Origin: Bog-756 sp963727955
GTDB lineage: Bacteria > Actinomycetota > Acidimicrobiia > Acidimicrobiales > RAAP-2
Direction: 5' to 3'
Assembly: GCA_963727955.1 (NCBI GenBank)
Contig: CAVSII010000003.1
Span: forward strand, 186,001-250,000
Length of the DNA: 64,000 bases
Below the pieces are notes generated by a model. It was not told the origin of the DNA and searched no databases. It saw only the letters and a list, made by a program, of their open reading frames with translations. Below are positions 53,573 through 62,561 of the stretch, piece after piece (position 1 is the first letter of the stretch; the number at the start of each line of letters is the position of its first letter). The translations under genes were made by a program, and so were the position numbers.

Positions 53573-54370
53573 TCATCCCACCTGGACGGGTCCCGCAGTT
53601 CCGGGGTCGTCAGGATCGTCGAGATCGTTGTTCTCACGGGCATGGCTGCCGGCCATGGTGGCGGCCACAGCCACCGCCTCTGCCCGCATGGCCGCCAGCA
53701 TGTCGGGGTCGGCGATGTCCGGGTTGGACTCGGCGATGGCGACCATCCTCTTGGGCCCCACCACGATGAAGATCCCCTCCGCCTCAGCCGTGAGCTCGTC
53801 ACCGTTGTAGATCCCGCCCCACGTATGGACCTTGCGGCGTTGGCGGTCGACACAACGGGCCTCGATACGGAGGTCGGTGCGCAGGGGCGTGGGTCGGTGA
53901 TAGCGGATGGTGAGGGTCCCGGTCATAGCCGGATTGTCGGCCACCATGTTGGCCGCCCCCAGGATCTCGTCGAACGTCTCGGCGATGACGCCACCGTGCA
54001 CACACGTGGGCGGACCCTCATAGGGATAGTCGAACCAGGCGTCCCCCCGCACCTCCCGATATCCGCCGTCGGCCCCGTCGACGGCCCAGATGTGCACCGG
54101 CGGGGCGATGGGGTTGAGCAGGCCGCTGATGGGACTGTTGGGGAAGAACTCCTGCGGGGGCCTGGTCATGTCCGGAGGCCGACGCCGGTGCTTGCCGGGT
54201 AGGGCCTGCTGGTCCATCGAGACAGCCAGGGCCTCGAGGATTTGAGCCGACTCGGTCAGGACGTCGTCGTCCAAAGCGGTGGACACTGTCATGGCGATGA
54301 GCGGGCGCAGAGCGGCGGCCAGCCGTTCCCGTGGGCCCGAACCGTACGGCTCGGCGTCGTCCGGGCTCAC
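53573..54370 (-). CDS. PaaI-type hot-dog thioesterase family protein
   Basis: 265 residues from a GTG at 54368-54370 that overlaps the enoyl-CoA hydratase stop as GTGA. The first 120 residues are helical/disordered. The hot-dog domain spans about 130-240, with PTCVHGGVIAETFDEILG as the central helix and catalytic Asp/Glu region, then TIRYHRPTPLRTDLRIEARC. Likely hydrolyses an acyl-CoA formed in the same pathway. It ends convergently with the acyl-CoA synthetase gene, 29 bases away. Confidence 0.85.
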   Translation of the reverse strand: MSPDDAEPYGSGPRERLAAALRPLIAMTVSTALDDDVLTESAQILEALAVSMDQQALPGKHRRRPPDMTRPPQEFFPNSPISGLLNPIAPPVHIWAVDGADGGYREVRGDAWFDYPYEGPPTCVHGGVIAETFDEILGAANMVADNPAMTGTLTIRYHRPTPLRTDLRIEARCVDRQRRKVHTWGGIYNGDELTAEAEGIFIVVGPKRMVAIAESNPDIADPDMLAAMRAEAVAVAATMAGSHARENNDLDDPDDPGTAGPVQVG

Positions 54371-55161
54371 CGGCGTTGGTAGTTGGGCGTGCGCTTTTCG
54401 GCAAAGGCCTTCTGGCCCTCTTTGGCATCCTCGGTGGCGAAGATGGGCCATCCGAACTCGAGCTCGATCTTGAGGGCGTCTTCTTCGGGGATCCCTTCGG
54501 TGGCCTTGACCGATGCCTTGATGGCCTCGACGGCAAGCGGGCCGTTGGCTGCGATCACCGCGGCGATCTCGAGGGCGGTGTCGAGGGCGGTGCCGTCCGG
54601 CACCACCCGGCCGATGAGCCCGATCTCCTTGGCTTCGGCGGCCGACACCTCGCGGGCGGTGAGAAGGAGGTCCATGGCCACGGTGAACGGGATCTGACGG
54701 CGGAGGCGCACGGTCGAGCCGCCCAGGGGGAACAGGCCGCGTCGGGCCTCGAAGACCCCGAATTTGGCACTATCGCCGGCTACCCGGATGTCGGTGGCCT
54801 GCAGGATCTCCGTTCCCCCGGCCACCGCCCACCCCTCGACGGCGGCGATGAGCGGCTTCTTGAGCGAGTAGTGGCGGAGCAACGCCTTCCAATGCAGGTC
54901 GGGATCGGCGGCCATGCGCTCCTGTACCTCTTCGTTGCCCGGCCCGGACATCGACTTGAGATCCATGCCCGCGCAAAATGTCCCCCCGGCGCCGGTCAGG
55001 ACGGCGCACCGGATGTCGTCGTTGCTGTCGATCTCGACCCAGGCGTCGGCCATGCCCACCAGCATGGAGCCGGATAGGGCGTTCTTGGCCTCGGGGCGGT
55101 TCATGGTGACCACTGCCGTGGGCCCGAACCGTTCGTAGGTCAGATTGTCGGTGCCAACCAC
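54367..55161 (-). CDS. Enoyl-CoA hydratase/isomerase (crotonase) family protein
   Basis: 264 residues from a GTG at 55159-55161 with a strong AAGGAG ribosome site four bases away. Crotonase oxyanion motifs are GGTFCAGMDLKSM and AVAGGTEILQATDI; the Glu of GGTEI takes the place of the first hydratase Glu, while the second site reads ARRGLFPLGGS, without the usual Glu. Hydratase versus isomerase activity is therefore open. A KstR-like palindrome lies 113 bases upstream. It is co-translated with the thioesterase. Confidence 0.87.
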   Translation of the reverse strand: MVGTDNLTYERFGPTAVVTMNRPEAKNALSGSMLVGMADAWVEIDSNDDIRCAVLTGAGGTFCAGMDLKSMSGPGNEEVQERMAADPDLHWKALLRHYSLKKPLIAAVEGWAVAGGTEILQATDIRVAGDSAKFGVFEARRGLFPLGGSTVRLRRQIPFTVAMDLLLTAREVSAAEAKEIGLIGRVVPDGTALDTALEIAAVIAANGPLAVEAIKASVKATEGIPEEDALKIELEFGWPIFATEDAKEGQKAFAEKRTPNYQRR

Positions 55162-55273
55162 ATTTCTCCTTCCCTCGGCTCCGGACAGTTGACGTCCGGT
55201 GGCCGGGTGCGACAGCGCGTGGCGCCCCCGTTTGGTTGATGGCGACGACGATCGAAGACCGTCGCCCACCAAT

Positions 55274-55287
55274 TAGAACACATTCTA
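55274..55287. promoter_or_regulatory. KstR-like operator upstream of the enoyl-CoA hydratase operon
   Basis: TAGAACACATTCTA: TAGAA/TTCTA arms, differing from the TnnAACnnGTTnnA consensus by one base (A for G). It is located in the only AT-rich patch of this gap, 113 bases before the GTG at 55161. Confidence 0.5.
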
Positions 55288-55351
55288 GTTTCAACCCCAC
55301 CCAATGCTCCAGAGGCTCGATCCGCGGCCCGGGCCAACCGCACGAGCCCGA

Positions 55352-57246
55352 TCAGTAAGCAGGGTTGACGGCGGCCATGCCCACGATCGGCTTGTTGAGG
55401 GTGAGTGACCCGGTCGAGCCGTAGAAGTGAGCGTCACCGAGAGCGAAGACGCCGCCGTCGGAGGCCACCAACCAGTAGCCCCTCCCGTCGGGGGTGGCGG
55501 CCATGCCCACGATCGGCTTGTTGAGGGTGAGTGACCCGGTCGAGCCGTAGAAGTGAGCGTCACCGAGAGCGAAGACGCCGCCGTCGGAGGCCACCAACCA
55601 GTAGCCCCTCCCGTCGGGGGTGGCGGCCATGCCCACGATCGGCTTGTTGAGGGTGAGTGACCCGGTCGAGCCGTAGAAGTGAGCGTCACCGAGAGCGAAG
55701 ACGCCGCCGTCGGAGGCCACCAGGTCGTAGGCCTCCCGGATGGTGGCAACGCACGAGCAGGACGGAGGTGGGGGCACCGGCGGCCCGGGAAGTCCGGCCG
55801 GACCGACGAAAGCATGAATCTGATACGAGGACGGCGCCAGTACCAGGCCATCGGCTGCCGAAGGTGAGGGAAACGACGACGCCGACGAGCCGATGGTGAA
55901 GGAGTGAACGGCGGCACCTGTGCTGGCGTTGAGCGCGTAGAGTTTGCCGCTTCCGATGGACCAGACCATTCCGCCGGCCACGATGGGGGAGCCGTGGGCT
56001 CCACTGTTGGTCGTCCAATTGGCGGCTGGAGGGCTCGACGCCGAGGGTGTCACCGACTCGACGCCATCGCTACAGGGAACGAAGAGTGTGCCGTTGAGAT
56101 CAGCGGAGCCGCCGTCGGCGAAGCAGAAGGAGTTCTTGAGCTGGCGTTGGCCCCCGACGCCGCCCAGGTGATTCTGATCGAGTACATAGGCCGTCTGGGA
56201 CTTACCCACCTCGAAGGCGAGCCCGTCTGGGAGCAGGGCCGGCACGGTTGAACCGAGGTCCAGGTCGTTGGCGTTGTCGTTGTACCAGTCCTGGGGAGCG
56301 AAGAACTGGACCAGTTTCATAGCCGGACTGATCTCGAGAACTCCATCGCTGTTGTCGTAGGGATCGTTCGAACTGTGATACTCGCTGTTCCCAGTGGCTA
56401 CCCAGATGTTGCCGTTGGCATCGATGTCGGGCGCCGCCCCGCCCATCCAGATGGCCCCCTGCTGGTCGCCCGGTGGGTTGGCACTATCGGCGACAATGAA
56501 GGTGGTTGCCGTTCCCCCTGCTTCCGAAACCGACACCAACAGCCCGTGATAGGTGCTGCAGTCGCCCGAATTACCGCCGAAGCCGGCGATCACGTTTCCC
56601 CGGTCAAGAGCGAGCGAGACCCGTTGTAGCTGCGCCGGGGGATAGCTGCCCGATGGGTCGATGTCCTGGTCGAGCCCCACCGCTCCGGTGTAGAGGTCCA
56701 GCCCGATCAGGTGGTGGGCCGGTCCCGAGGTGGTGTCCTCGTCGGCCACCACGAAGATCTCTGAGCGAGTGGGGTCGATGACCGGCGATCCGGTGATGCC
56801 GACCGTGGGGCTGATGTCAGTACAAGGGAGGTCGCCGGAGGGGACAGGTGCAGCCAAGTGGTGTGACCACAGGACAGCACCCGAGTCGGCGGCCAAGGCG
56901 TAGACCGTATCGTTCTCGGTGGCAACGAAGACCCGTCCGGCATAGACGAGTGGCTGACCGTGATCTGGCCGTCCAGATCGGGCGTGGTCCAGGCCGGGTT
57001 GGCGGTGGCAAAGGAACTGCCCGAGGCGTCGACGCCCGTCCGAAGGGGGTTCTGGTCGAAAGTCGTCCAGTCGGACGTGGTCGCCACCCGGGGTCGAGCC
57101 GAACTCGTGTGGGTACCTACTGTTGCACCGGCTGCTCCCACGGCCAGGGCCGATCCGCTCACGACAAGTAACCCAACGGCGATCACGACGATCGACAGGG
57201 TAACGATGGACAGGGCACGAAACGGGGCCAGCGGTGGCAAGGTCAT
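55352..57246 (-). pseudogene. Secreted PQQ-like beta-propeller protein with 42-residue repeats, frameshifted
   Basis: About 631 residues when one base is restored. The ATG at 57244-57246 opens a signal peptide (SIVTLSIVVIAVGLLVVSG) and continues to TTPDLDGQIT; the rest is in another frame from QPLVYAGRVFVATENDTVYAL to the stop at 55352. Adding one C to CC at 56958-56959 joins them. Propeller blades typical of PQQ-binding-like proteins (VYALAADSGAVLWSHHL, KLYALNASTGAAV) fill about 60-470. A Pro-rich hinge with CSC leads to three 42-residue repeats (GYWLVASDGGVFALGDAHFY). It is probably an intact surface protein with a sequence error. Ligand unknown. Confidence 0.8.
55375..55735 (-). repeat. 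Near-perfect 126-bp tandem repeats in the PQQ-like gene
   Basis: Units start at 55375, 55501 and 55627. The first two are identical over all 126 bases and the third is identical until about 55735. Each is 42 codons and stays in frame. The identity implies recent amplification or gene conversion. Confidence 0.93.
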
Positions 57247-57371
57247 ACTTTTCTTCTAGCTGAGTCGACGACTCCACCGCCAACTGTTCGGCAAGCAGCC
57301 TCGTGGGGCATCTCGACCAAAGGGCGGCATGTCCGCAGCCGCTCTATCCAGCAAGGGCACGTGGAAGTCGA

Positions 57372-57638
57372 TCATGGCCGGGTGAATCGGTCTTGGTTGG
57401 CCTCGACCCATGCGGTCAAGGTGTCCGGGTCGGCCACAGGGATCTCCTTGTCCTCTGCGGGCAGATAGACGGCGATGACCCCGTCGATGACGGTGACCGA
57501 CACCGTGATCTCACCCCCGGGATCGAGGCACCAGGAAGGCGCTCCACCCGGGGAGGTCGAGGGTTCGTAGTGCCAGCCCGCATCATGCGAGGCCAACACA
57601 TCTCCTACCCGGTCAAACAGTTCATCGTCGGGGGACAC
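57372..57638 (-). CDS. Small protein of unknown function
   Basis: 88 residues from a GTG at 57636-57638, supported by GGAGG six bases upstream. A soluble, acidic protein with a beta-rich middle (GGEITVSVTVIDGVIAVYL) and an amphipathic C-terminal helix (DTLTAWVEANQDRF). No signal peptide or cofactor motif. It precedes the PQQ-like repeat gene by 125 bases in the same direction. No family recognised. Confidence 0.65.
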   Translation of the reverse strand: MSPDDELFDRVGDVLASHDAGWHYEPSTSPGGAPSWCLDPGGEITVSVTVIDGVIAVYLPAEDKEIPVADPDTLTAWVEANQDRFTRP

Positions 57639-57796
57639 CGATCACCTCCAGGCGGTCACCTGGACATGGTCCCACGTGGGCGTCGATTGTCGGTCCCGTC
57701 CGTCCAACAGATGTTCCAATGTCCGACTGATATATCCTGTTGAGCCAGGGCAGGGGCTGTCCCCTCGGCTGAGAGCCCCCGCGGCGGAGAGGTCGG

Positions 57797-59044
57797 ATGG
57801 ACAAGGTGAAGACAGCGGCGTGGGGATCTCGCTCACGCACAGAGATATCTAGGGTGGTCGACGAATTCCGGTCGGCCGATGCCGCCACTTCGGCGTTGTG
57901 GTGCCTGGTCCTCCTCATCGGGTTGTTCGATGTCTACCAGTACTACCGCCGCGGACTTTTCGGACTGGATTTCGCCAATATTTTGACTTCCGACCGCACC
58001 CTCCTTCACCACCGGGCGCAGTGGGGCAAGTTCGACTACCTGCCCGGTTGCCTCGTCCTGGTACTCCCCCTGGCCATCCTGCCCCTCCGCCTGGCCCGCC
58101 CGATCCTCTATGTGGTCCAGTTCGTTGGAGCGGGCTACGCCTTGTGGGCGGTCACCCGCATCACCGGGCGGTCCCTCGGCTCGCGACCCGTTGCCGGGGT
58201 GGTCCTGTTGCTGGTGGTGGCCGGACAGGTCGGCGTGGTCTCCAACTACGAGAACTTCACCCTTTTGCTGGTGCCGCTGGCGGCGGCGTTCTTTCTCTGC
58301 ATCGACCGCGGCCACACTACGGCAGCGGCCGTCGTCCTCGGCATCTCTCTCACCATCAAACCGCTCCTGGTGCCGCTGCTGCTCGTTCTACTGGTGCGCC
58401 GCCTGTGGCGGGACCTGACGGTGGCCGTGGCCATCCCTGTCGTTCTCAGCTGTGTGGCCCTGGTGGCCATCGCTCTCAATGGCAGCCCCGACAAGTTCGT
58501 TCACGATGTGCTGAACACGGTCACCTCGGCCAACTCGCTCGTCGTCAACGTATCGATCAGCGGCATCGGACACATCCTGTCCCTGCCGGTCGGTGTGGTC
58601 GACGCGGTGCGGGTGGTGGCCGGTCTGGCCTGCGTGGCTGTGTGCCGGCAGCGGTGGCTCCGTCCGATCGGCGGCCCCGGCGAGGAGGCCATCTGGTTCA
58701 CCGCACCCCTACTGGTGGGTATGACCCTTTGCTTCACGTTCGCGTGGGCCTATTACGCCGTCCTTCTTCTACCGTTGGTCATCGTCACCCTGGAGCGGAG
58801 GGACATCGGAGCGCGCACCATCCAGATGGGAGTGGCCCTGGCCCTTCTCTTTCCCGTTCTCCCCGAGTACCACGGGTATCCCAACATCCGCGCCTCCGAC
58901 GTGCTCGCCCTCATCGGCCTGGTCATGGTGGTGGTGGGCACGGCGTTGGTCCGACCAGCGGCCACCGCGCCGCCGACGTCCCGGCCGCCGCGTGGTGACC
59001 GCCTGTCCGGGCCGCTCCCGCCGGGACGGGCGCGGGCTGGCTGA
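57797..59044 (+). CDS. GT87-like polyprenol-phosphate-sugar mannosyltransferase-type membrane protein
   Basis: 415 residues with about ten hydrophobic segments. The first extracytoplasmic loop after helix 1 (DVYQYYRRGLFGLDFAN) contains the Asp expected of GT-C enzymes, and FDYLPGCLVLVLPLAILPLR resembles the PYxPP helix of GT87/DUF2029 proteins. The C-terminus is a Pro/Arg-rich tail. Such enzymes add pentose or mannose from a polyprenyl carrier to lipoglycans at the outer membrane face. Acceptor unknown. The 158-base upstream gap has TATATC (57740s) as a possible -10. Confidence 0.72.
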   Translation: MDKVKTAAWGSRSRTEISRVVDEFRSADAATSALWCLVLLIGLFDVYQYYRRGLFGLDFANILTSDRTLLHHRAQWGKFDYLPGCLVLVLPLAILPLRLARPILYVVQFVGAGYALWAVTRITGRSLGSRPVAGVVLLLVVAGQVGVVSNYENFTLLLVPLAAAFFLCIDRGHTTAAAVVLGISLTIKPLLVPLLLVLLVRRLWRDLTVAVAIPVVLSCVALVAIALNGSPDKFVHDVLNTVTSANSLVVNVSISGIGHILSLPVGVVDAVRVVAGLACVAVCRQRWLRPIGGPGEEAIWFTAPLLVGMTLCFTFAWAYYAVLLLPLVIVTLERRDIGARTIQMGVALALLFPVLPEYHGYPNIRASDVLALIGLVMVVVGTALVRPAATAPPTSRPPRGDRLSGPLPPGRARAG

Positions 59045-59107
59045 GGCCCGACATCTGACGCCACCGGTCGGAGCACCCTCCGTCGGTGGCAACCCCGACC
59101 AGCCGTG

Positions 59108-60268
59108 TCAGATCCGCTCGATGATGGTCCCGGTAGCCAAGGCTCCGCCGCAGCACATGGTGACCAGGGCCAGGTTCTTGTCCGAGCGCTCGAGCTCGTG
59201 AAGAGCGGTGGTGATGAGCCGGGCACCGGTCGAACCGACCGGGTGCCCGAGGGCGATGGCACCACCGTTGACGTTGACCTTGTCCCAGTCGACCTCGTGC
59301 ACCTTCCCCCACGCCAGGACGACCGAGGCGAACGCCTCGTTCACCTCGAAGATGTCGATGTCCGACATGGTCATGCCTGCTTTGCGCAAGACATCGGCGG
59401 TGGCCAGGATGGGGCCGTCCAGGTGGTAATAGGGGTCGGATCCGACCAGGGTCTGAGCCACAATGCGAGCCCGGGGGCGCAGCCCGACTTCGCCGGCCCG
59501 GCGTTGCGACATCCACAGGACGGCAGCGGCACCGTCGGAGATCTGTGAGCTGTTGCCGGCCGTGTGCATCCCGTCGGGAAGGACGGGCTTGAGACCGGCC
59601 AGCCCCTCACGGGTGGTGTCCCGGGGACCCTGGTCCTTGGCCACCAGGGCCTTCTCCCCGGTGGGTCCATCGGCCCCCACGACCGGGGCCTCGAGGGGCA
59701 CGATCTCCCGGTCGAAACGGCTTTCGGCCACCGCCACCGCCGCCTTGCGCTGGGACTCGAATCCCAGCCAATCGACATCGTCGCGGGTGATCCCGTACTT
59801 GGTGGCGATGCGCTCGGCCGCCCCGAACTGGTCGGGCATGTCCCAGGGGAAGTCCTCGGGCCGCGACTTGCCCGGGCCGTTGTAGGCGTTGGCCCCGAGA
59901 CCGACCCGGCTCATGGCCTCCACGCCGCAGGCAATGCCGGTCTCGATGGCGTCGGCGCTGATCAGGTTGGCCACGAAGTTGTTGGCCTGCTGAGCCGAGC
60001 CGCACTGACAGTCGATGGTGGTGGCGGCCACTTCATAAGGCAGGCCCTGGCTCAGCCACGCCGTGCGGGTCACGTTGGAGGCCTGCTCGCCGGCCTGGGT
60101 GACGCACCCACCCACGATCTGTTCGACATCACCGGGATCGACCCCGGCCCTCTTGACCAATTCGACCTGGACGTTGCCTAGGAGCTCGGCGGCGTGGAAC
60201 CCGGACAGCCACCCGTTCCGCTTCCCGATCGGAGAGCGTGCTGCGTCGACAATCACCGGCTGGGCCAT
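59108..60268 (-). CDS. Acetyl-CoA acetyltransferase (thiolase), FadA5-like
   Basis: 386 residues. The nucleophile region IDCQCGSAQQANNF (Cys87/Cys89, the latter in the CGS of the active site), His in VNGGAIALGHPVG and the second active Cys in VTMCCGGALATG complete the thiolase set. DCQCGS and the overall sequence resemble FadA5/FadA6 of mycobacterial sterol side-chain degradation rather than biosynthetic thiolases. A perfect KstR-type palindrome lies 92 bases upstream. Convergent with the GT87-like gene. Confidence 0.92.
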   Translation of the reverse strand: MAQPVIVDAARSPIGKRNGWLSGFHAAELLGNVQVELVKRAGVDPGDVEQIVGGCVTQAGEQASNVTRTAWLSQGLPYEVAATTIDCQCGSAQQANNFVANLISADAIETGIACGVEAMSRVGLGANAYNGPGKSRPEDFPWDMPDQFGAAERIATKYGITRDDVDWLGFESQRKAAVAVAESRFDREIVPLEAPVVGADGPTGEKALVAKDQGPRDTTREGLAGLKPVLPDGMHTAGNSSQISDGAAAVLWMSQRRAGEVGLRPRARIVAQTLVGSDPYYHLDGPILATADVLRKAGMTMSDIDIFEVNEAFASVVLAWGKVHEVDWDKVNVNGGAIALGHPVGSTGARLITTALHELERSDKNLALVTMCCGGALATGTIIERI

Positions 60269-60359
60269 TGCGGGGTCCCCCTTCGGAGGTTCAGGCTCGT
60301 CGTCCTTCCGAGCGCTGCTGGATGTTGTGGTCCGGGCTGGACCAGCACGGTGGCAAGTA

Positions 60360-60373
60360 TAGAACCGGTTCTA
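60360..60373. promoter_or_regulatory. KstR-like operator upstream of thiolase
   Basis: TAGAACCGGTTCTA: perfect 14-base palindrome that fits TnnAACnnGTTnnA at every defined position. It lies 92 bases upstream of the thiolase ATG and 138 bases upstream of the divergent lipoprotein gene. Confidence 0.6.
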
Positions 60374-60510
60374 CTGTGGGCTGCCGGCGACGGGCCGACC
60401 AGGCCAAACCCGTCCGCTGATATGTCCGCTGGTCCACCGGCGTGCAACCGTCGCAGTAATATTCCCTCGGTCCCAGCCGAAGGGATCAAGACCGACCAGG
60501 GGGAACAAGC

Positions 60511-61644
60511 ATGCAGAAGGCCCGTCCTGCCGCGTGGGCCGGAGCAGCCCTGGCCATTGCCCTGGCCGTGCTGGCCGCAGGCTGTTCGTCCAACACGCCG
60601 GCGGCCGCTCCCCCGCCCTACCAGCACACCGGGCCGGACGCCGTCGGGGTGACCACCCTCGACCTGGGTTCGGCCGGACCGGTGTTCGGCGAGCGCTCGG
60701 CCACCGTCTACTACCCGGCCGATCCAGCCGGTGTGGCCGGCCACCCGCGGTTCAGCTACACCGAGGCGTCCACCCTCCCGGCCGCCCTCCAGGGCGTCGT
60801 CCCAGCCCAGTACAACGACACGACCACGGTGGACGCCTATCTCGATCCACCGGCCTCCACTACGGGCCCCTATCCCATCGTCCTGTTCAGCCACGGGTAC
60901 GGCGGCGAGCGTCTGTACTACTCGAACCTCCTCACCGGCATCGCCTCATGGGGCTACGTGGTGGTGAGCGCCGACTATCTCGAACGGGGACTGGCGGCCC
61001 AGGTGCTCGGATCCAAGGTCAAGGACACCGCGGCCATGGACAGCGCCGTCATGGAATCCTCCCTCCACGCCGTCGAGCAGGCGTCGGCATCGTCGACCTC
61101 GGTGCTCCACGGTGTGGCCAACCCGCACAAGGTGGCTTCTACCGGTCACTCCGCCGGCGGACAGACCGCCTTCGACGCCCTCGACTCCCCGGTGGTGTCC
61201 ACTGCCGTCGGGTGGGCGCCGGTGGCACCGGCCGGCAAGCCGGCCGACAAGCCGGTCATGCTCATCGGGGCAGAGGGGGACAAGGTGGTGCCGCCGGCAT
61301 CGGTCAGGTCCACCTACGACTCGTTCCCGGGGCCCAAATCATTGATCGAGATCTCGGGGGAGGGCCACAACACCTACACCGACATCTGCGTGGCCATCCG
61401 TTCGGGTGGCGGCCTCATCAGTTACGCGGTAGCCAAGCACCTGATCTCTCCGACCCTGGCCACCTTCGGCATCAACGGATGTCAGAAGTCCGATCTCCCC
61501 GCCCAGCGATTCTGGCCGATCGTCCAGTTCTACACAGTGCTCCAACTCAAGAACCAGTTCGACGGGCACACCACAGCCACCATCCCGACGCCGGCTGCCG
61601 GGCAGTTCCCCGGGTTCACCGTCACCGTGAAACAGTCCAGCTGA
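60511..61644 (+). CDS. Lipoprotein alpha/beta hydrolase (lipase or PAF-acetylhydrolase-like)
   Basis: 377 residues. A lipoprotein signal peptide ends at the lipobox LAAGC with Cys25, so it is anchored to the outer face of the membrane. The hydrolase domain shows YPIVLFSHGYGG (oxyanion), the nucleophile Ser214 in STGHSAGGQTA, an acid in IGAEGDKVVPP and His in SGEGHNTYTD. The order and spacing fit the PAF-acetylhydrolase/lipase group. An AGGGGGA ribosome site lies ahead, with an imperfect hairpin (TCCCTCGG/CCGAAGGGA, 60465-60484) in the leader. Confidence 0.88.
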   Translation: MQKARPAAWAGAALAIALAVLAAGCSSNTPAAAPPPYQHTGPDAVGVTTLDLGSAGPVFGERSATVYYPADPAGVAGHPRFSYTEASTLPAALQGVVPAQYNDTTTVDAYLDPPASTTGPYPIVLFSHGYGGERLYYSNLLTGIASWGYVVVSADYLERGLAAQVLGSKVKDTAAMDSAVMESSLHAVEQASASSTSVLHGVANPHKVASTGHSAGGQTAFDALDSPVVSTAVGWAPVAPAGKPADKPVMLIGAEGDKVVPPASVRSTYDSFPGPKSLIEISGEGHNTYTDICVAIRSGGGLISYAVAKHLISPTLATFGINGCQKSDLPAQRFWPIVQFYTVLQLKNQFDGHTTATIPTPAAGQFPGFTVTVKQSS

Positions 61645-61735
61645 GCACTGCGGCGGTGAAGATTGACGGCAGGTGGGCCGGCATCGGCTGCGATGCGTAT
61701 CATGCCCTCGGGGCACGAGCGCGCAAAGGGGAATC

Positions 61736-62533
61736 ATGGCGATTGACGTGGCCGGCCAGCGGGTCCTGGTGACCGGTGCATCTTCGGGAATCGGTGCCGG
61801 ACTGGCTGAGGAATTCGCCCGACGGGGAGCGGTGGTGGGAATCTGTGCCCGTCGGGAGGACCGGCTCGACGAGGTGCTGGCTCGCTGCCGCGCCCACTCC
61901 CCCGACTCACGACGGTGGGTCACCGACCTCGCCGATCCGGCCGCCGTCGACGATCTGGCGGCCCGAGCCACTGACGAGATGGGCCGTGTCGACATCCTGG
62001 TCAACAACGCCGGCATCCCCAAGCGCCGGCACGTGACCAAGCTCGACCCGGCCACCGTGGCCGCGGTCATGAACATCAACTACCTCAGCCCGGTCAGGCT
62101 CACTCTTGCCCTCTTGCCCCACATGCTCGAGCGGGGCAGCGGGCGCATCATCAACGTCTCCTCCATCGCCGCCACGCTGAGCGCCCCGGGCGAGTCCGCC
62201 TATGACGCGTCCAAGGCAGCACTCACCGCCTTCAGCGAGTCGATGGCCGTCGACCTCTGGCAGACCGGTATCAAGGTGCTGGTGGTCTACCCCGGCCTGG
62301 TCGATACCGAACTGTTCTCCCTGCCCGACAACGACCCGGTCATCGCCGCGGTGGAGTCGGTGCCGGTCAGCGATCTGGTCACCGGGGTCTTCGACGCCCT
62401 CGACACCGGCGCCATCCAGGTCTATGTCCCCGAGTATTTCGCGGCGTTCGCATCGGGCAAGGCAGCAGACGTACAGGGCTTCCTGACCGGCACGGCCGAC
62501 TTCGTGGCCGCGCAAGGTACCGGGCAGCAGTGA
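61736..62533 (+). CDS. SDR family oxidoreductase
   Basis: 265 residues from the ATG at 61736 with AAAGGGG four bases before it. TGASSGIGAGLAEEF (Rossmann), Arg in GICARREDRL indicates NADP(H), NNAGIPKR, Ser in NVSSIAAT and the YDASK active site are all intact. The C-terminus (VYVPEYFAAFASGKAADVQ) resembles the classical SDR/DHRS7-like reductases. It is followed by the cyclic-nucleotide/patatin gene after 28 bases. Substrate unknown. Confidence 0.87.
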   Translation: MAIDVAGQRVLVTGASSGIGAGLAEEFARRGAVVGICARREDRLDEVLARCRAHSPDSRRWVTDLADPAAVDDLAARATDEMGRVDILVNNAGIPKRRHVTKLDPATVAAVMNINYLSPVRLTLALLPHMLERGSGRIINVSSIAATLSAPGESAYDASKAALTAFSESMAVDLWQTGIKVLVVYPGLVDTELFSLPDNDPVIAAVESVPVSDLVTGVFDALDTGAIQVYVPEYFAAFASGKAADVQGFLTGTADFVAAQGTGQQ

Positions 62534-62561
62534 GCGTTGACGCCCGCCGGGGGACGAGCGG

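Noticed and set aside
55352..57283. Single 643-residue protein starting at 57283
   Set aside because: Its first 105 residues are out of frame with the signal peptide and first propeller strand that are readable from 57246; a frameshift at 56958 explains both.
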